Source: Methyloversatilis sp.
Lineage (GTDB): Bacteria; Pseudomonadota; Gammaproteobacteria; Burkholderiales; Rhodocyclaceae
Direction: 5' to 3'
NCBI RefSeq assembly: GCF_030698125.1
Contig: NZ_JAUYNV010000058.1
Span: 62,001 to 126,000 of the forward strand
DNA length: 64,000 bases
Shown here: in pieces, positions 40,270-50,412 of the stretch
Layout of the letters: each line of letters opens with the position of its first letter
Position numbering within the stretch: the first letter of the stretch is position 1
Position numbers and translations under genes: made by a program
The notes under the pieces: generated by a model
What the model was told of the DNA's origin: nothing
The model's input: only the letters and a program-made list of their open reading frames with translations
The model's database searches: none

Positions 40270-41157
40270 TTATTTGACGGCGGCCACCATCACTTCGACG
40301 GCTGCCTTGACCTCGGCATCCTTCAGCGTCACGTTGCCACCCTTGGCCGGCATCGCGCCCTTGCCCTTGATCGCGTTGGCCACCATCGAATCAAGTCCGG
40401 TCGCGAGGCGCGCCGACCACTGGCCCTTGTCGCCGAACTTCGGCGCACCGGCCACGCCCATCGCGTGGCAGGCGGCGCAGGCCTTGTTGTACACCGCCTG
40501 GCCGTCGATGCCGGCGGCGGCCGGAGCAGCGGCGGGCGCTGCTGCAGCAACCGGTGCGTCGTCATAGGCTGCGGCAGCGATCGCCGGTACTTCCATCGGC
40601 ATCGGGGCGGGCGCTGCAGCAGCGGGTTCAGGCGCCGGTGCGGCGGCGGCCGGCGCCGCATCTTCCATCGCGGGCTCAGCAAACTTTCCGCCCGACTCGT
40701 TCGCCATGTAGGCCACCGCGCGGGTGATTTCAGCTTCGGTCAGCGCGGCGTTGCCGCCCTTGGCCGGCATCGCGCCCTTGCCATTCACCGCCGAATGCAC
40801 CAGCGCTTCCAGGCCGGTCGCGATGCGGCTGGCCCAGCCGGCGCTGTCGCCCAGCTTCGGCGCGCCAGCGGCGCCGGCGTCATGACAGGCCGCACAGGCT
40901 GCCTTGTACACCTGCACACCGGTCTTCGGACCTGCTGCGGCTGAATCCGCTTCACCGAGTTCGACCCGCGCGACCGGCTGGATACCTGCGACGATGATTT
41001 CGGGGTTGGCCGTGTCAAGACCCTTGTAGCCCGACAGCACGAACTGGGCGACCAGCACTGCAACGCCCACAAACACCACAAACGACAGTACAACGACCGC
41101 CGCCAGCTGCTGCGGCGTCTTGATGAAAGACTCGTGTTCCTCGTGCGCGTCCGACAT
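40270..41157 (-). CDS. Membrane-anchored diheme cytochrome c (c5-like)
   Basis: 295 residues with a single N-terminal membrane helix (about 20-45: AAVVVLSFVVFVGVAVLVAQ). Two cytochrome c domains follow, each with CAACH haem motifs and a distal GAMPAKGGN segment with the Met ligand. They are joined by an Ala/Pro-rich linker of about 50 residues. Both domains resemble the c5 family. It should carry electrons in the periplasm. The chosen start, MSDAHEEHESF, is well inside a longer open frame whose upstream part is antisense of the tRNA leader region. Confidence 0.9.
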   Translation of the reverse strand: MSDAHEEHESFIKTPQQLAAVVVLSFVVFVGVAVLVAQFVLSGYKGLDTANPEIIVAGIQPVARVELGEADSAAAGPKTGVQVYKAACAACHDAGAAGAPKLGDSAGWASRIATGLEALVHSAVNGKGAMPAKGGNAALTEAEITRAVAYMANESGGKFAEPAMEDAAPAAAAPAPEPAAAAPAPMPMEVPAIAAAAYDDAPVAAAAPAAAPAAAGIDGQAVYNKACAACHAMGVAGAPKFGDKGQWSARLATGLDSMVANAIKGKGAMPAKGGNVTLKDAEVKAAVEVMVAAVK

Positions 41158-41346
41158 GGTGTGCGTTCCTTTGAAGACCTTGTGACAGGTGAAAACAAAA
41201 CGCGCCATTATAGCGGCAGCGAGCGGCTTTCGCCTCACCTGCAACAGCACGCCATGGACGCCTCCGGGCAAAGCCGTTATCCTTCGCATCGTTCTGATCG
41301 TGTTTCCCGGTCAGTCCCCGGGGCTCTCCGCCCTCGATACACCCTA

Positions 41347-41423
41347 GCGCCCGTAGCTCAGCTGGATAGAGTACTGCCCTCCGAAGGCAGGGGTCGTGCG
41401 TTCGAATCGCGCCGGGCGCGCCA
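41347..41423 (+). tRNA. tRNA-Arg (anticodon CCG)
   Basis: The 77-base cloverleaf is complete. The acceptor stem GCGCCCG (41347-41353) pairs with CGGGCGC (41413-41419), followed by G and an encoded CCA. The anticodon stem CTGCC/GGCAG encloses the loop CTCCGAA with anticodon CCG. The T-loop TTCGAAT is standard. It reads CGG codons. Confidence 0.96.
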
Positions 41424-41620
41424 GACACTGAACGGGTCGGTCTTCACAGTCCGGCCCGTTTTCATTTTCTGCTTCGCCAGTTCCATGGCGAGCAATTCCC
41501 GCTGCTCCCGAACGGCCCGCGTCTTTGCTCGGGCCGCTGCGCGCCTGCTCCAAGATGGGCTTCCGGTATCGCCACCCGGCGATCGATAATCCGCAGTCTG
41601 CCGGTTCATCGCTCAAGTCC

Positions 41621-42262
41621 GTGAAGTCACTTCTTTTTATTGCCGTTTCCTGGGTCATCTGCGCCTGCGCGCTGGCCGAAACCCATCTGGGCATCCGGCC
41701 GCTCGATTCGCTGGGCGAGGTACGGGCGCGTTTCCCGGATTCGCAGCTCGTACGCATGGCGCCAGACTGGGCCGACGAGTCGCAGGTGCTGTTTTCGTTC
41801 ACCGGCGGCGTGCTTCAGGGCCAGCTCCTCGTGCTGTTCATCGACGGACGCCCGGACTACCGGCGTGAGATCGCGGATGGGTTCGCCGATGATCTCGATG
41901 CGCTGAAGTTGCTCGCGGCCGAGGGCGACGACCAGGCGCTGCGCGTGAAATGGGTGAGATGGGTGCCGACCACGCCGCTCCGGGTGCAGGACGTGGTCGC
42001 GAAATACGGCCGGTGGGACGCGGGCGGAGTGTCGGACGACGGCTTCAGACTCTACCGGAGCTGGGACGCGCGGGGCATCACGGCGCTGCTGTCGGAAGAC
42101 GAGCAGTCGGTGCTGATGATGGACTTCGTGTTTTCCGAAGAGGAGCAGCGCGACGCCTTCATTCGGCGTTACGGTCAGTTGCCGGCGTGGCTCAGGCCCG
42201 GAGCCGGGGGAGGGGCCACGGCCGCGCCGGGTGCGACGCCCCGGGTCACACCCGCACCGTGA
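41621..42262 (+). CDS. Exported hypothetical protein
   Basis: 213 residues from a GTG at 41621, which gives a signal peptide (VKSLLFIAVSWVICACALAE, cleavage near ALA). The frame is open further upstream, but those residues are not signal-like. The body is predicted alpha/beta, with LGIRPLDSLGEVRARFPDSQ at the start and a Pro/Gly/Ala-rich tail. A C-terminal FSEEEQRDAFIRRYGQLPAW is a distinctive helix. No family is recognised. Confidence 0.6.
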   Translation: MKSLLFIAVSWVICACALAETHLGIRPLDSLGEVRARFPDSQLVRMAPDWADESQVLFSFTGGVLQGQLLVLFIDGRPDYRREIADGFADDLDALKLLAAEGDDQALRVKWVRWVPTTPLRVQDVVAKYGRWDAGGVSDDGFRLYRSWDARGITALLSEDEQSVLMMDFVFSEEEQRDAFIRRYGQLPAWLRPGAGGGATAAPGATPRVTPAP

Positions 42263-42359
42263 CGCCCACCGGGGCACCGGGCGGCCTTTCAGCCGTCGCT
42301 GCGCGCCACCTTTACCTGATACTCGTCGAGCGTGATGACGCCTTCCTTTTCGGTGTGCG

Positions 42360-42654
42360 CTATCGCGTGCCGTCGAAATCGTTGCGATCGGTGGTGACGA
42401 TGATGGGGTTTTCCATCGCAGCGTCCTGCATCACGCCGGCGGCAAAGCCGGTCATGGCGGGCTTTGACCGACCTTGCGCCGTGCATCTCGTTCAGTTCGA
42501 TGAGCACTTTGACGCGATCGGCGTCGGCGTCAGCGCCCTTCCAGATCAGCTCCGACAGCGCCGTCACCGGCTTCGCTGACGCGAGCGTTTCGATGAAGTC
42601 TCGCTTCGCGGTAACGCGCACCTTTCCCATGCTGAACATCAAGGTGTCGATCAA
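42360..42654 (-). pseudogene. Remnant of a GHKL-ATPase protein, possibly with a second fragment
   Basis: The minus-strand frame from 42654 encodes 60 residues with ALSELIWKGADADADRVKV (about residues 31-49). This matches the ATPase N-box of GHKL proteins (typical form AxxELxxNxxDADA), with Lys in place of the essential Asn. At about 42470 the frame is lost. A neighbouring frame (42360-42455) carries MTGFAAGVMQDAAMENPIIV then TTDRNDFDGTR, loosely like a PIN-domain tail. The gap 42263-42906 holds no intact gene. Confidence 0.5.
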
Positions 42655-42906
42655 TTCACGCCGGCTGCAGGCAGGCTGAGGAATATGGCAACAACATTCG
42701 CATGGTCGCGTAAAGTCTTTGGCTACGCTCGTCCGGCGGAAACAACCCCGGCGCCGTTGACCACGAACTGACGGTGAGTGTCGTGACCGCGGGTCTAGCC
42801 GAGACCTCGTTCATTTGCGATTTGTCGCGGCGCAATCCACCGCCTGGATCGCGTCGTTTTTCCAGACACCCTGACGCCTCGCGACAGAGGCAGGACGAAG
42901 GCCTTC

Positions 42907-44052
42907 ATGAAATCAACGCTGTTCGCATCAGTCCTTTCACTGGCGATCGCCACGCCAGTCAGCGTCGGTGCTGCCGACCCTGCACCGGGCGAATTTGTCT
43001 TCAGCGGCGATGCGCGGCTGGGCTACTTCGGTCGAGAGCGCGAAGACCGCAACGGCAGCCGCAGCGACGAAAGTGACTGGCGTATCCGGGTTCGCCCGGG
43101 TGTCCTCTGGCAGGTCACCACGGAACTGAGTGCCAAGGCCCGCTTCGCGGGGCGGTACTCGACCGACGACAGCAACGACAACCATTACGAATTTTTCACC
43201 GCGATCCCGCAGAGCGACGGCCTGGGCTTCGGCGATTCGACCATCGACGAGCTCTACCTGCGTTACAAGCCCGGCAACTGGGACGTGAAGGTCGGTCGCA
43301 TGCAGACCAGCTTCGAACTGGAGGGCATCGCGAAGAAATCCCTCAGCCGCAACGATTCGCCCAACACCGACATTACCTGGACAGACGGCATTCACGCCCG
43401 CTACGTCGACGCCGCAGGCTGGAACTACCACGCCATCATCCAGCGCAGCGAGGACGACGGCCCCACCACCGTGCGGCGCAGTCCGCTGGCGTTCACGGAG
43501 CCGTCCAGCCACGCCACTTACTACTTCGGCATGGAGCGGAAGGACCCGAAAGGTCGCTTCCTGCAGCTCGGATGGGATATCACCTACATACCCAGCGCGC
43601 TGCGCACGGACGGCACCGCCGCCGGCCGCATCGACGATTATCTGGGCATCGCCGGACGCATGGCGCTGCAGTGGCCGCTCGCCGGGGGGATGCGCTTCGT
43701 GTGGGCCGGTGAAGCCGGCTTCGCGCCCAATACATCGACCGAAGCGGCGCTGCGCCTGTCCGGCTCCGGACGTGCGAGCGGGCTGGCGTTCCAGACCTCG
43801 GTCAATCTCGTGGATTTCGCGCCCGGCCATGGTGTCGGGCTCGTCTATGGTCAGGTGGGCGGAGGCTGGCTGCTGTCACCCGACTTCGGCAACAACCAGG
43901 AACTGCTGGAACTGCGCTACCAGTGGAAACTGTCCGCCACGCAGTCGATCGAGACACGGGTCCGCCAACGACGCGATCTGGAGCAGCGAACCGATGCTGC
44001 GCGGAAGCGTGTCGACGACGATGTCTATGTCCGGTTCACGCAGCGCTTCTGA
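42907..44052 (+). CDS. Outer-membrane porin-like protein
   Basis: 381 residues with a signal peptide (ends about SVGAA) and alternating beta-strand sequences such as DWRIRVRPGVLWQVTTELSA and LRYKPGNWDVKVGRMQTSFE. The C-terminal residue is Phe (YVRFTQRF), the outer-membrane barrel signature. The size fits a 16-stranded porin. I cannot assign a substrate. Confidence 0.75.
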   Translation: MKSTLFASVLSLAIATPVSVGAADPAPGEFVFSGDARLGYFGREREDRNGSRSDESDWRIRVRPGVLWQVTTELSAKARFAGRYSTDDSNDNHYEFFTAIPQSDGLGFGDSTIDELYLRYKPGNWDVKVGRMQTSFELEGIAKKSLSRNDSPNTDITWTDGIHARYVDAAGWNYHAIIQRSEDDGPTTVRRSPLAFTEPSSHATYYFGMERKDPKGRFLQLGWDITYIPSALRTDGTAAGRIDDYLGIAGRMALQWPLAGGMRFVWAGEAGFAPNTSTEAALRLSGSGRASGLAFQTSVNLVDFAPGHGVGLVYGQVGGGWLLSPDFGNNQELLELRYQWKLSATQSIETRVRQRRDLEQRTDAARKRVDDDVYVRFTQRF

Positions 44053-44255
44053 TACTGCCGGCGAGCTCAACTGAATCACGTCGGGCGCGCGAATTTTCAC
44101 GATGGGCCGGATCATCGCAGTCCGGTCCTTTTTGCTTCTCAGACCCTTGAACTGTCGCCATTCACCGCGCTTGCATACGCTGATGGCACGGTTCGGGCGT
44201 CGAGCGACGCGAAGTTCGCTGCCGTTCTGATCGACCGGACGAAACCGATCTGAGA

Positions 44256-44837
44256 ATGAAAGCGTGGCTTGGCGCATTGTCGCTGCTGTCAATCCTCGGG
44301 CTGCCGGGCGTGGCGCAGGCGGCGCGCCCGTTTGTCACGGATGACGCCCGACTCACGGTATTGCGAAGTCGGACGCTGCGTCGGGCACTGCGGACTACGT
44401 GTTCCAGTTCAAGGCGCTGCTGCGTCCGCTCGCGCCCAATGATTGGGGCGTGGGCCTCGCCGTCGGAACCGTCCGGCACCCGGCGGTCAATCCGGGTCCG
44501 AATCAGTTCGGCAATCACTATGCGCATGTACCGCTGTCGATGTCCTTCGACGACGACCGCGTCGTGCTGCATGCCAACGTCGGATGGCTGCACGACCGGC
44601 GTTCTGACCGTGACGGCGCGACCTGGGGCGTCGGGGCCGGGATTTACCTGGCGGAACGCTGGCTGGACATCGTGGAGGTATTTGGCGACGACCGTCAGCA
44701 CCCGTTCTGGCAGCTTGGGGCCCGTTGTTCGGTGGTACCGGGGCAGGTGCAGGTGGGTGCGACGATGGGTGAGCAACTGTCCGGTCAGTCGCTGGATGTC
44801 TTTCGGCCTCAGGCTGACGCCCGATCGCTTCTTTTGA
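44256..44837 (+). pseudogene. Frameshifted outer-membrane protein (PF13557-like 'transporter' family)
   Basis: The start has a signal peptide (about 1-22) and ARPFVTDDARLT, the usual start of this family. The frame then shifts; about 40 expected residues are missing, and the body continues in the +2 frame (DYVFQFKALLRPLAPNDWGV, VGTVRHPAVNPGPNQFGN, LHANVGWLHD). Near the end it returns to the first frame for the family terminus SFGLRLTPDRFF. Two frameshifts and an internal deletion make it non-functional as it stands. Confidence 0.75.
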
Positions 44838-44884
44838 AGCGGCGGCCGGTCGACGCATCGGCACGCCACCGCGCACTCGCCTGC

Positions 44885-45064
44885 TCAGCCGTCGCCGCGA
44901 GCCTGGTCGACGATATTGCCCATCGAGTGGAACATGCCGTTGCCACCGTATCCGGGGAGCACCAGCGTGCGCTCATCGACCACCTTGACGAAGCCGGTCG
45001 GTTCACCCTTGTACGACACCGTAGGGTTGCCGTCCGGGTCATTTCCTTCCTGGCCCTCGGGGTG
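44885..45064 (-). pseudogene. Remnant of an FMN-binding pyridoxamine-phosphate-oxidase-like protein
   Basis: The minus strand encodes about 59 residues containing PTVSYKGEPTGFVKVVDERT and PGYGGNGMFHSMGNIVDQ, a typical core segment of the FMN-binding PNPOx-like fold. An in-frame stop directly precedes it and no start is found, so only a fragment remains. It is one of three decayed genes in 42360-45064. Confidence 0.6.
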
Positions 45065-45225
45065 TCAATCGCTACACTCGTTGCCCACTTGGTAATAGGT
45101 TGAGCCGGACCGCTGGATCTGCCTCTCTGCGAAACCGTGAAGGGGCCGAACGACGCCCGGCTTCCAGGCTGTTGGCGCCTCGCCCTGCGGGAACATGTGA
45201 TCGTCATTTGTTCAAGGTTTCGAGC

Positions 45226-45903
45226 GTGGAGACCTTCCTGAGCGTTGCGCTGTTTGTTGGGCTCATCTTTTCCCTGATGTTCGCTGTCAGTTGTGTGGGC
45301 ACGACGTTCTTGCGGGCGTTGATCCGGTCTTTGATCGCAGCGCTGTTCTACCCCGTTATTGTTCCGATCGTCATCGGATCGGCGGTGATCGCGACGCTTC
45401 CTGTCTGGCTGGATAAATTTGCGGCCCACTGCGCGCCCATGTGTTCGTGCCGATCCGAACCGATGGCGGGTGCGCGTCGTCCCTGCCGGGGTTGCGGGGC
45501 GCGGCCGTGTTTGCAGATCTGCCGGGGGGATGCAGGTTCTGTTGGGCATCGCTGCGCTCACCCCAACCTACGATGCAGCCGCACGATGAGCGCGGCGGAT
45601 GATTGCGCCATTCTTCCGATGCGCGCGTGCCCCGCCATCGGTTCGGGCGGACGAAGGCGCTGGCCCCATCGCGGCTTCCGCCGCGCCAGATGCGCTCACA
45701 CCTCAGTAGGTTGGGGTGAGCGCAGCGATGCCCAACATCCCCCGGTACGGCAGCACCGATCGCTCACGCCGCACCTGCGCGGCGTGAGGCCGGACGGCTT
45801 GCCGCCGGCCGCCTCCGCTGCACTGGACCGCGCGACGGCCTGTCGTGGTCTGCGGCGCGTCAGCCTCTGCGCTGTGCGCCCTCGGTTTCGATCAGCTGGC
45901 TGA
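45226..45903 (+). CDS. Doubtful open frame with two predicted membrane segments
   Basis: From the GTG at 45226 the frame encodes VETFLSVALFVGLIFSLMFA then FYPVIVPIVIGSAVIATLPV, two plausible membrane helices. Beyond residue about 100 the frame runs through two REP-like repeats (45540 and 45705) and into the antisense of the Rieske oxygenase gene. If real, the gene is short or truncated by the repeat insertion. No family is recognised. Confidence 0.25.
   Translation: METFLSVALFVGLIFSLMFAVSCVGTTFLRALIRSLIAALFYPVIVPIVIGSAVIATLPVWLDKFAAHCAPMCSCRSEPMAGARRPCRGCGARPCLQICRGDAGSVGHRCAHPNLRCSRTMSAADDCAILPMRACPAIGSGGRRRWPHRGFRRARCAHTSVGWGERSDAQHPPVRQHRSLTPHLRGVRPDGLPPAASAALDRATACRGLRRVSLCAVRPRFRSAG
45540..45572 (-). 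repeat. REP-like element type 1
   Basis: Exact copy of the unit at 6643-6675 (GTTGGGCATCGCTGCGCTCA then CCCCAACCTACG), in the same orientation. It pairs with the inverse copy at 45705-45736. The region 45065-45859 otherwise has only a doubtful open frame. Confidence 0.8.
45705..45736 (+). repeat. REP-like element type 1, inverse copy
   Basis: Contains AGTAGGTTGGGGTGAGCGCA then GCGATGCCCAACA. Together with 45540-45572 it forms an inverted pair about 130 bases apart, just before the Rieske oxygenase gene end. Confidence 0.8.
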
Positions 45904-46900
45904 GCACGCGCCGTGCGCGTACCGGCGCCGGGTCGCTGGACAGCAGCACCGGTTTCAGCGACCACAGATCCGTGGTGCCCATTTCTTCCTGCGCTGCCTC
46001 GATGATGGGCTTGTCCTCGGTGCTGAAGGCGGCGACCGTGCCGTCGAGTTTCATCCGGTTCAGCTCGGCATCCTCGACCAGCCAGTTGCGGCGGGTGGCG
46101 AAAAAGTAGTGGGTCGAGGCTTCGCTTTCCGGGGTCATCAGGTGGTGGTCCCAGGACAGCAGGCCGTCGGCCGGGTCCTTGCTGCCCTGTACTGCCCCCA
46201 CGGTCAGCAGCATGGTGCCGGGCGCGGTCCACACCACTTCGACGTGGTGTTCCGCGCCAGCGCCCGGCGTCGGCAGGAAGGGCGAGAAGAAGCCCATCGG
46301 CGGGTCCTGGTGCCATTCCCAGCGCACGCTCACGTGCTTGCCGTCCTCGATCACCTTGGGAATCTGCGGACTGAGCTTGCCGGCGGTGTTCAGCAGCGGG
46401 CCGTGCACATGGTCGACATGGCTCAGGTCCATGACGTTGTCGACGAGGATTTCGTAGTTGGCCTTCATGTGCAGGTAGGCCCAGCCCTTGGAATTCGCGT
46501 GACCTTCGTCCAGCAGCGAATAGTCCGGAACATCAGCCGGGTCGGCCTTGCTTGCGTCGCCCGGCCACACCCAGATGAAGCCGTGGCGTTCGACCGCCGG
46601 AAAGGCCTGCACGACCGCTGCGCGCGGGATGTGGCCGTCGCCGTGCGGGCTTTCGACGCACTTGCCGGTGCAGTCGAAGCGCAGGCCGTGGTAGGGACAG
46701 ACCACGTCGTCGCCGACCCGCTTGCCCATGTGCAGCGGCACGAAACGGTGCGGGCAGCGGTCGCGCAGCGCCACCGGCGTGCCGTCGCCGCGCCGGTACA
46801 GCAGCATGGACAGCCCCAGTATCTTGCGGTTGAACAGCGCTTCGCCGCCGACTTCGGTCGATAGTGCGGCGACGTACCAGGCGTTGTGCAGGTATGCCAT
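45860..46900 (-). CDS. Rieske oxygenase, VanA-like (aromatic-ring or O-demethylase type), copy 1
   Basis: 346 residues, the length of VanA-type oxygenases. The Rieske cluster is CPHRFVPLHMGKRVGDDVVC then PYHGLRFD (CxH and CxxH, residues about 49-71). The catalytic domain has DNVMDLSHVDHVH, which supplies the Asp and two His ligands of the mononuclear iron. It should oxidise or demethylate an aromatic acid using electrons from a VanB-type reductase, one of which is encoded at 54196. It is divergent from the sigma-54 regulator at 47138; see the promoter at 46958-46972. Confidence 0.88.
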   Translation of the reverse strand: MAYLHNAWYVAALSTEVGGEALFNRKILGLSMLLYRRGDGTPVALRDRCPHRFVPLHMGKRVGDDVVCPYHGLRFDCTGKCVESPHGDGHIPRAAVVQAFPAVERHGFIWVWPGDASKADPADVPDYSLLDEGHANSKGWAYLHMKANYEILVDNVMDLSHVDHVHGPLLNTAGKLSPQIPKVIEDGKHVSVRWEWHQDPPMGFFSPFLPTPGAGAEHHVEVVWTAPGTMLLTVGAVQGSKDPADGLLSWDHHLMTPESEASTHYFFATRRNWLVEDAELNRMKLDGTVAAFSTEDKPIIEAAQEEMGTTDLWSLKPVLLSSDPAPVRARRVLSQLIETEGAQRRG

Positions 46901-46944
46901 TTTCTTTCCTCCGTGCGGGCCGGTGGCCCTTTGTTGTTAAAAGG

Positions 46945-46959
46945 TGGCACTACCGTCGC
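46945..46959 (+). promoter_or_regulatory. Candidate sigma-54 promoter toward the regulator
   Basis: TGGCAC (46945-46950) and TCGC (46956-46959) are placed so that GG and GC are separated by exactly ten bases, as required. The -12 element is slightly off the TTGC consensus. It shares its GC pair with the opposite promoter. A start near 46971 would leave a 167-base leader before 47138. Confidence 0.4.
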
Positions 46960-46972
46960 AAACGCCATGCCA
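46958..46972 (-). promoter_or_regulatory. Candidate sigma-54 promoter for the Rieske oxygenase
   Basis: Read on the minus strand the site is TGGCATGGCGTTTGC, close to the TGGCACG-N4-TTGC consensus with the correct ten-base GG-GC spacing. The start would lie near 46946, about 45 bases before the oxygenase ATG at 46900. Confidence 0.6.
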
Positions 46973-47087
46973 GGCAGCAGGTTGTACGCAGGTGGCGGAA
47001 ATAAAAGGAATGTTCATAGGGCGGCTGCGCGGAAGGCGTGGCGAAAGCCTGAAATCATGCGTATCGATCCGGCGCAGCGACAGATGA

Positions 47088-47105
47088 ATGCATGTTTTCA
47101 TGCAT
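47088..47105. promoter_or_regulatory. Inverted repeat, candidate upstream activating sequence
   Basis: ATGCATG-TTTT-CATGCAT is a perfect palindrome 140-160 bases upstream of the predicted oxygenase start, the usual distance for XylR/DmpR binding. It lies just before the regulator gene start at 47138. Confidence 0.5.
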
Positions 47106-47137
47106 GATCTACCGCTCATCGATTCCGGGAGTACTGC

Positions 47138-48868
<1,731 letters not shown>

Positions 48869-48918
48869 GCGCCTGCCCGGCGCCGCGATCCACTGCCGGC
48901 GCAGGCTCGCGATTGCCC

Positions 48919-48933
48919 ATACCCCTGAGGTAT
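48919..48933. promoter_or_regulatory. LysR-type box ATAC-N7-GTAT upstream of the meta-cleavage operon
   Basis: ATACCCCTGAGGTAT matches the ATAC-N7-GTAT box bound by CatM/BenM-type LysR regulators. It lies about 140 bases before the ferredoxin gene. Weaker GTAT half-sites follow at 48951 and 48962. The LysR regulator encoded at 55493 is a candidate binder. Confidence 0.5.
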
Positions 48934-49071
48934 CGCCTACCCGATCAAATGGTATTGGATCGTATCGTTTTGCCCATGTAAGTTTTTGCCCACGACCTCC
49001 CGGTCCGCACGCCTGCCCTGCCAAGAGGGTCGCGCCAGGACCGCGAAGAAGGGATGCGATGCGGAGGCGGC

Positions 49072-49488
49072 ATGGAGCCACAGGTTCAGCGCGTGTCAGG
49101 CAGCGAAGTCCCGTCTGGCGCGACGCACTACGCGGTGGAAATCGAAGGGCTGGGCCACGCCTTTACCTGTCGTGCCGGTGACTCGTTGCTGGCGGCCATG
49201 GTGGCGCGCGGTCTGCGCGGCATACCGGTTGGCTGCCGGGGCGGCGGCTGCGGGGTATGCAAGGTGGAAGTGTTCGACGGGCGCTACGCGGCGCTGAAGA
49301 TGAGCGTCGACCACGTGTCGGCCGAAGACCAGGCGCAGCACCGCGTGCTGGCCTGCCGCATCGTGCCGCACAGCGATCTGCAGGTGCGGGTGATCGGACA
49401 GATGGCGAATACCGTGCGGCGGCTGATCGACGGCGCGTCGCAGGCGGAACGGAGCGGAGGCCGGAACGGCCTCCCGAACCAGAGCTAG
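49072..49488 (+). CDS. 2Fe-2S ferredoxin of the XylT/DmpQ type
   Basis: 138 residues from ATG 49072, preceded by GGAGG; ATG 49054 is an alternative. The plant-type cluster is [10 protein letters not shown] followed by a Cys in RVLACRI. In meta-cleavage operons this ferredoxin reactivates catechol 2,3-dioxygenase by reducing its inactivated ferric iron. It is the first gene of the operon. The last 30 residues are an unusual Ser/Arg-rich tail. Confidence 0.85.
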   Translation: MEPQVQRVSGSEVPSGATHYAVEIEGLGHAFTCRAGDSLLAAMVARGLRGIPVGCRGGGCGVCKVEVFDGRYAALKMSVDHVSAEDQAQHRVLACRIVPHSDLQVRVIGQMANTVRRLIDGASQAERSGGRNGLPNQS

Positions 49489-49497
49489 GAGGCAGCA

Positions 49498-50412
49498 GTG
49501 GCGAAGATCAGATGTGCGCTGATCGGGTCGGGCAATATCGGCACCGACCTGATCTACAAGCTCAAGCGCAGCGAAGTGCTGGAACCGGTGTGGATGGTGG
49601 GCATAGACCCGGCGTCCGAAGGGCTGGCGCGGGCGAGCGAACTGGGGCTGAAGACCACCGCCGCCGGCGTGGACGGCCTGCTGCCCCACGTGATCGAGGA
49701 CGGCGTGCAGATCGCGTTCGACGCCACCAGCGCCTATGTGCATGCGGAGAACAGCCGCAAGCTGAACGCGCTGGGCGTCATGATGATAGATCTCACCCCG
49801 GCCGCCATCGGCCCGCTGTGCGTGCCGCCGGTCAATCTGCGCGCGCACATGGATCGCGTCGAGATGAACGTGAACATGATCTCCTGCGCCGGCCAGGCGA
49901 CGATACCCATCGTGCATGCGGTGTCGCGCATCCAGTCGGTCGAGTACGCGGAAATCATCGCCAGCCTGTCGTCGCGCTCGGTCGGCCCGGGCACCCGCGC
50001 CAACCTCGACGAATTCACCTACACCACGTCGGACGCGATCTGTCGCGTCGGCGGGGCGCGCCGCGGCAAGGCGCTGGCCATCATCAACCCGGCCGACCCG
50101 CCGATGATCATGCGCAACACCATCTACTGCCTGACCGACGAGGCGCCGGACGAGGCGCGCATCACCGAATCCATCCTGGCCATGATCCGCGAGGTGCAGT
50201 CCTATGTGCCGGGCTACCGGCTGGTGAACGGGCCGGTGTTCCACGAGCGCAAGGTGTCGGTGTTCATGGAGGTCGCCGGTCTCGGCGACTACCTGCCGCG
50301 CTACGCCGGCAACCTCGACATCATGACCGCCGCGGCCACCCGCACCGCCGAAATGTTCGCCCAGGAACTGCTGGCCGGCCGCATCGAGCTCAAACCCCTG
50401 GAGACCGCGTGA
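49498..50412 (+). CDS. dmpF: Acetaldehyde dehydrogenase (acylating), meta-pathway type
   Basis: 304 residues from GTG 49498 after TAGGAGG. The Rossmann motif [11 protein letters not shown] is near residue 9 and the catalytic cysteine lies in [13 protein letters not shown] (about residue 127 onward). It converts acetaldehyde plus CoA and NAD+ to acetyl-CoA, channelled from the aldolase encoded next. The aldolase start overlaps its stop (TGATG). Confidence 0.94.
   Translation: MAKIRCALIGSGNIGTDLIYKLKRSEVLEPVWMVGIDPASEGLARASELGLKTTAAGVDGLLPHVIEDGVQIAFDATSAYVHAENSRKLNALGVMMIDLTPAAIGPLCVPPVNLRAHMDRVEMNVNMISCAGQATIPIVHAVSRIQSVEYAEIIASLSSRSVGPGTRANLDEFTYTTSDAICRVGGARRGKALAIINPADPPMIMRNTIYCLTDEAPDEARITESILAMIREVQSYVPGYRLVNGPVFHERKVSVFMEVAGLGDYLPRYAGNLDIMTAAATRTAEMFAQELLAGRIELKPLETA

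Noticed and set aside
48934-48980. Sigma-54 promoter for the meta operon
   Set aside because: GG and GC pairs near TATTGGATCG do not have ten-base spacing; a LysR-controlled sigma-70 promoter is more likely.
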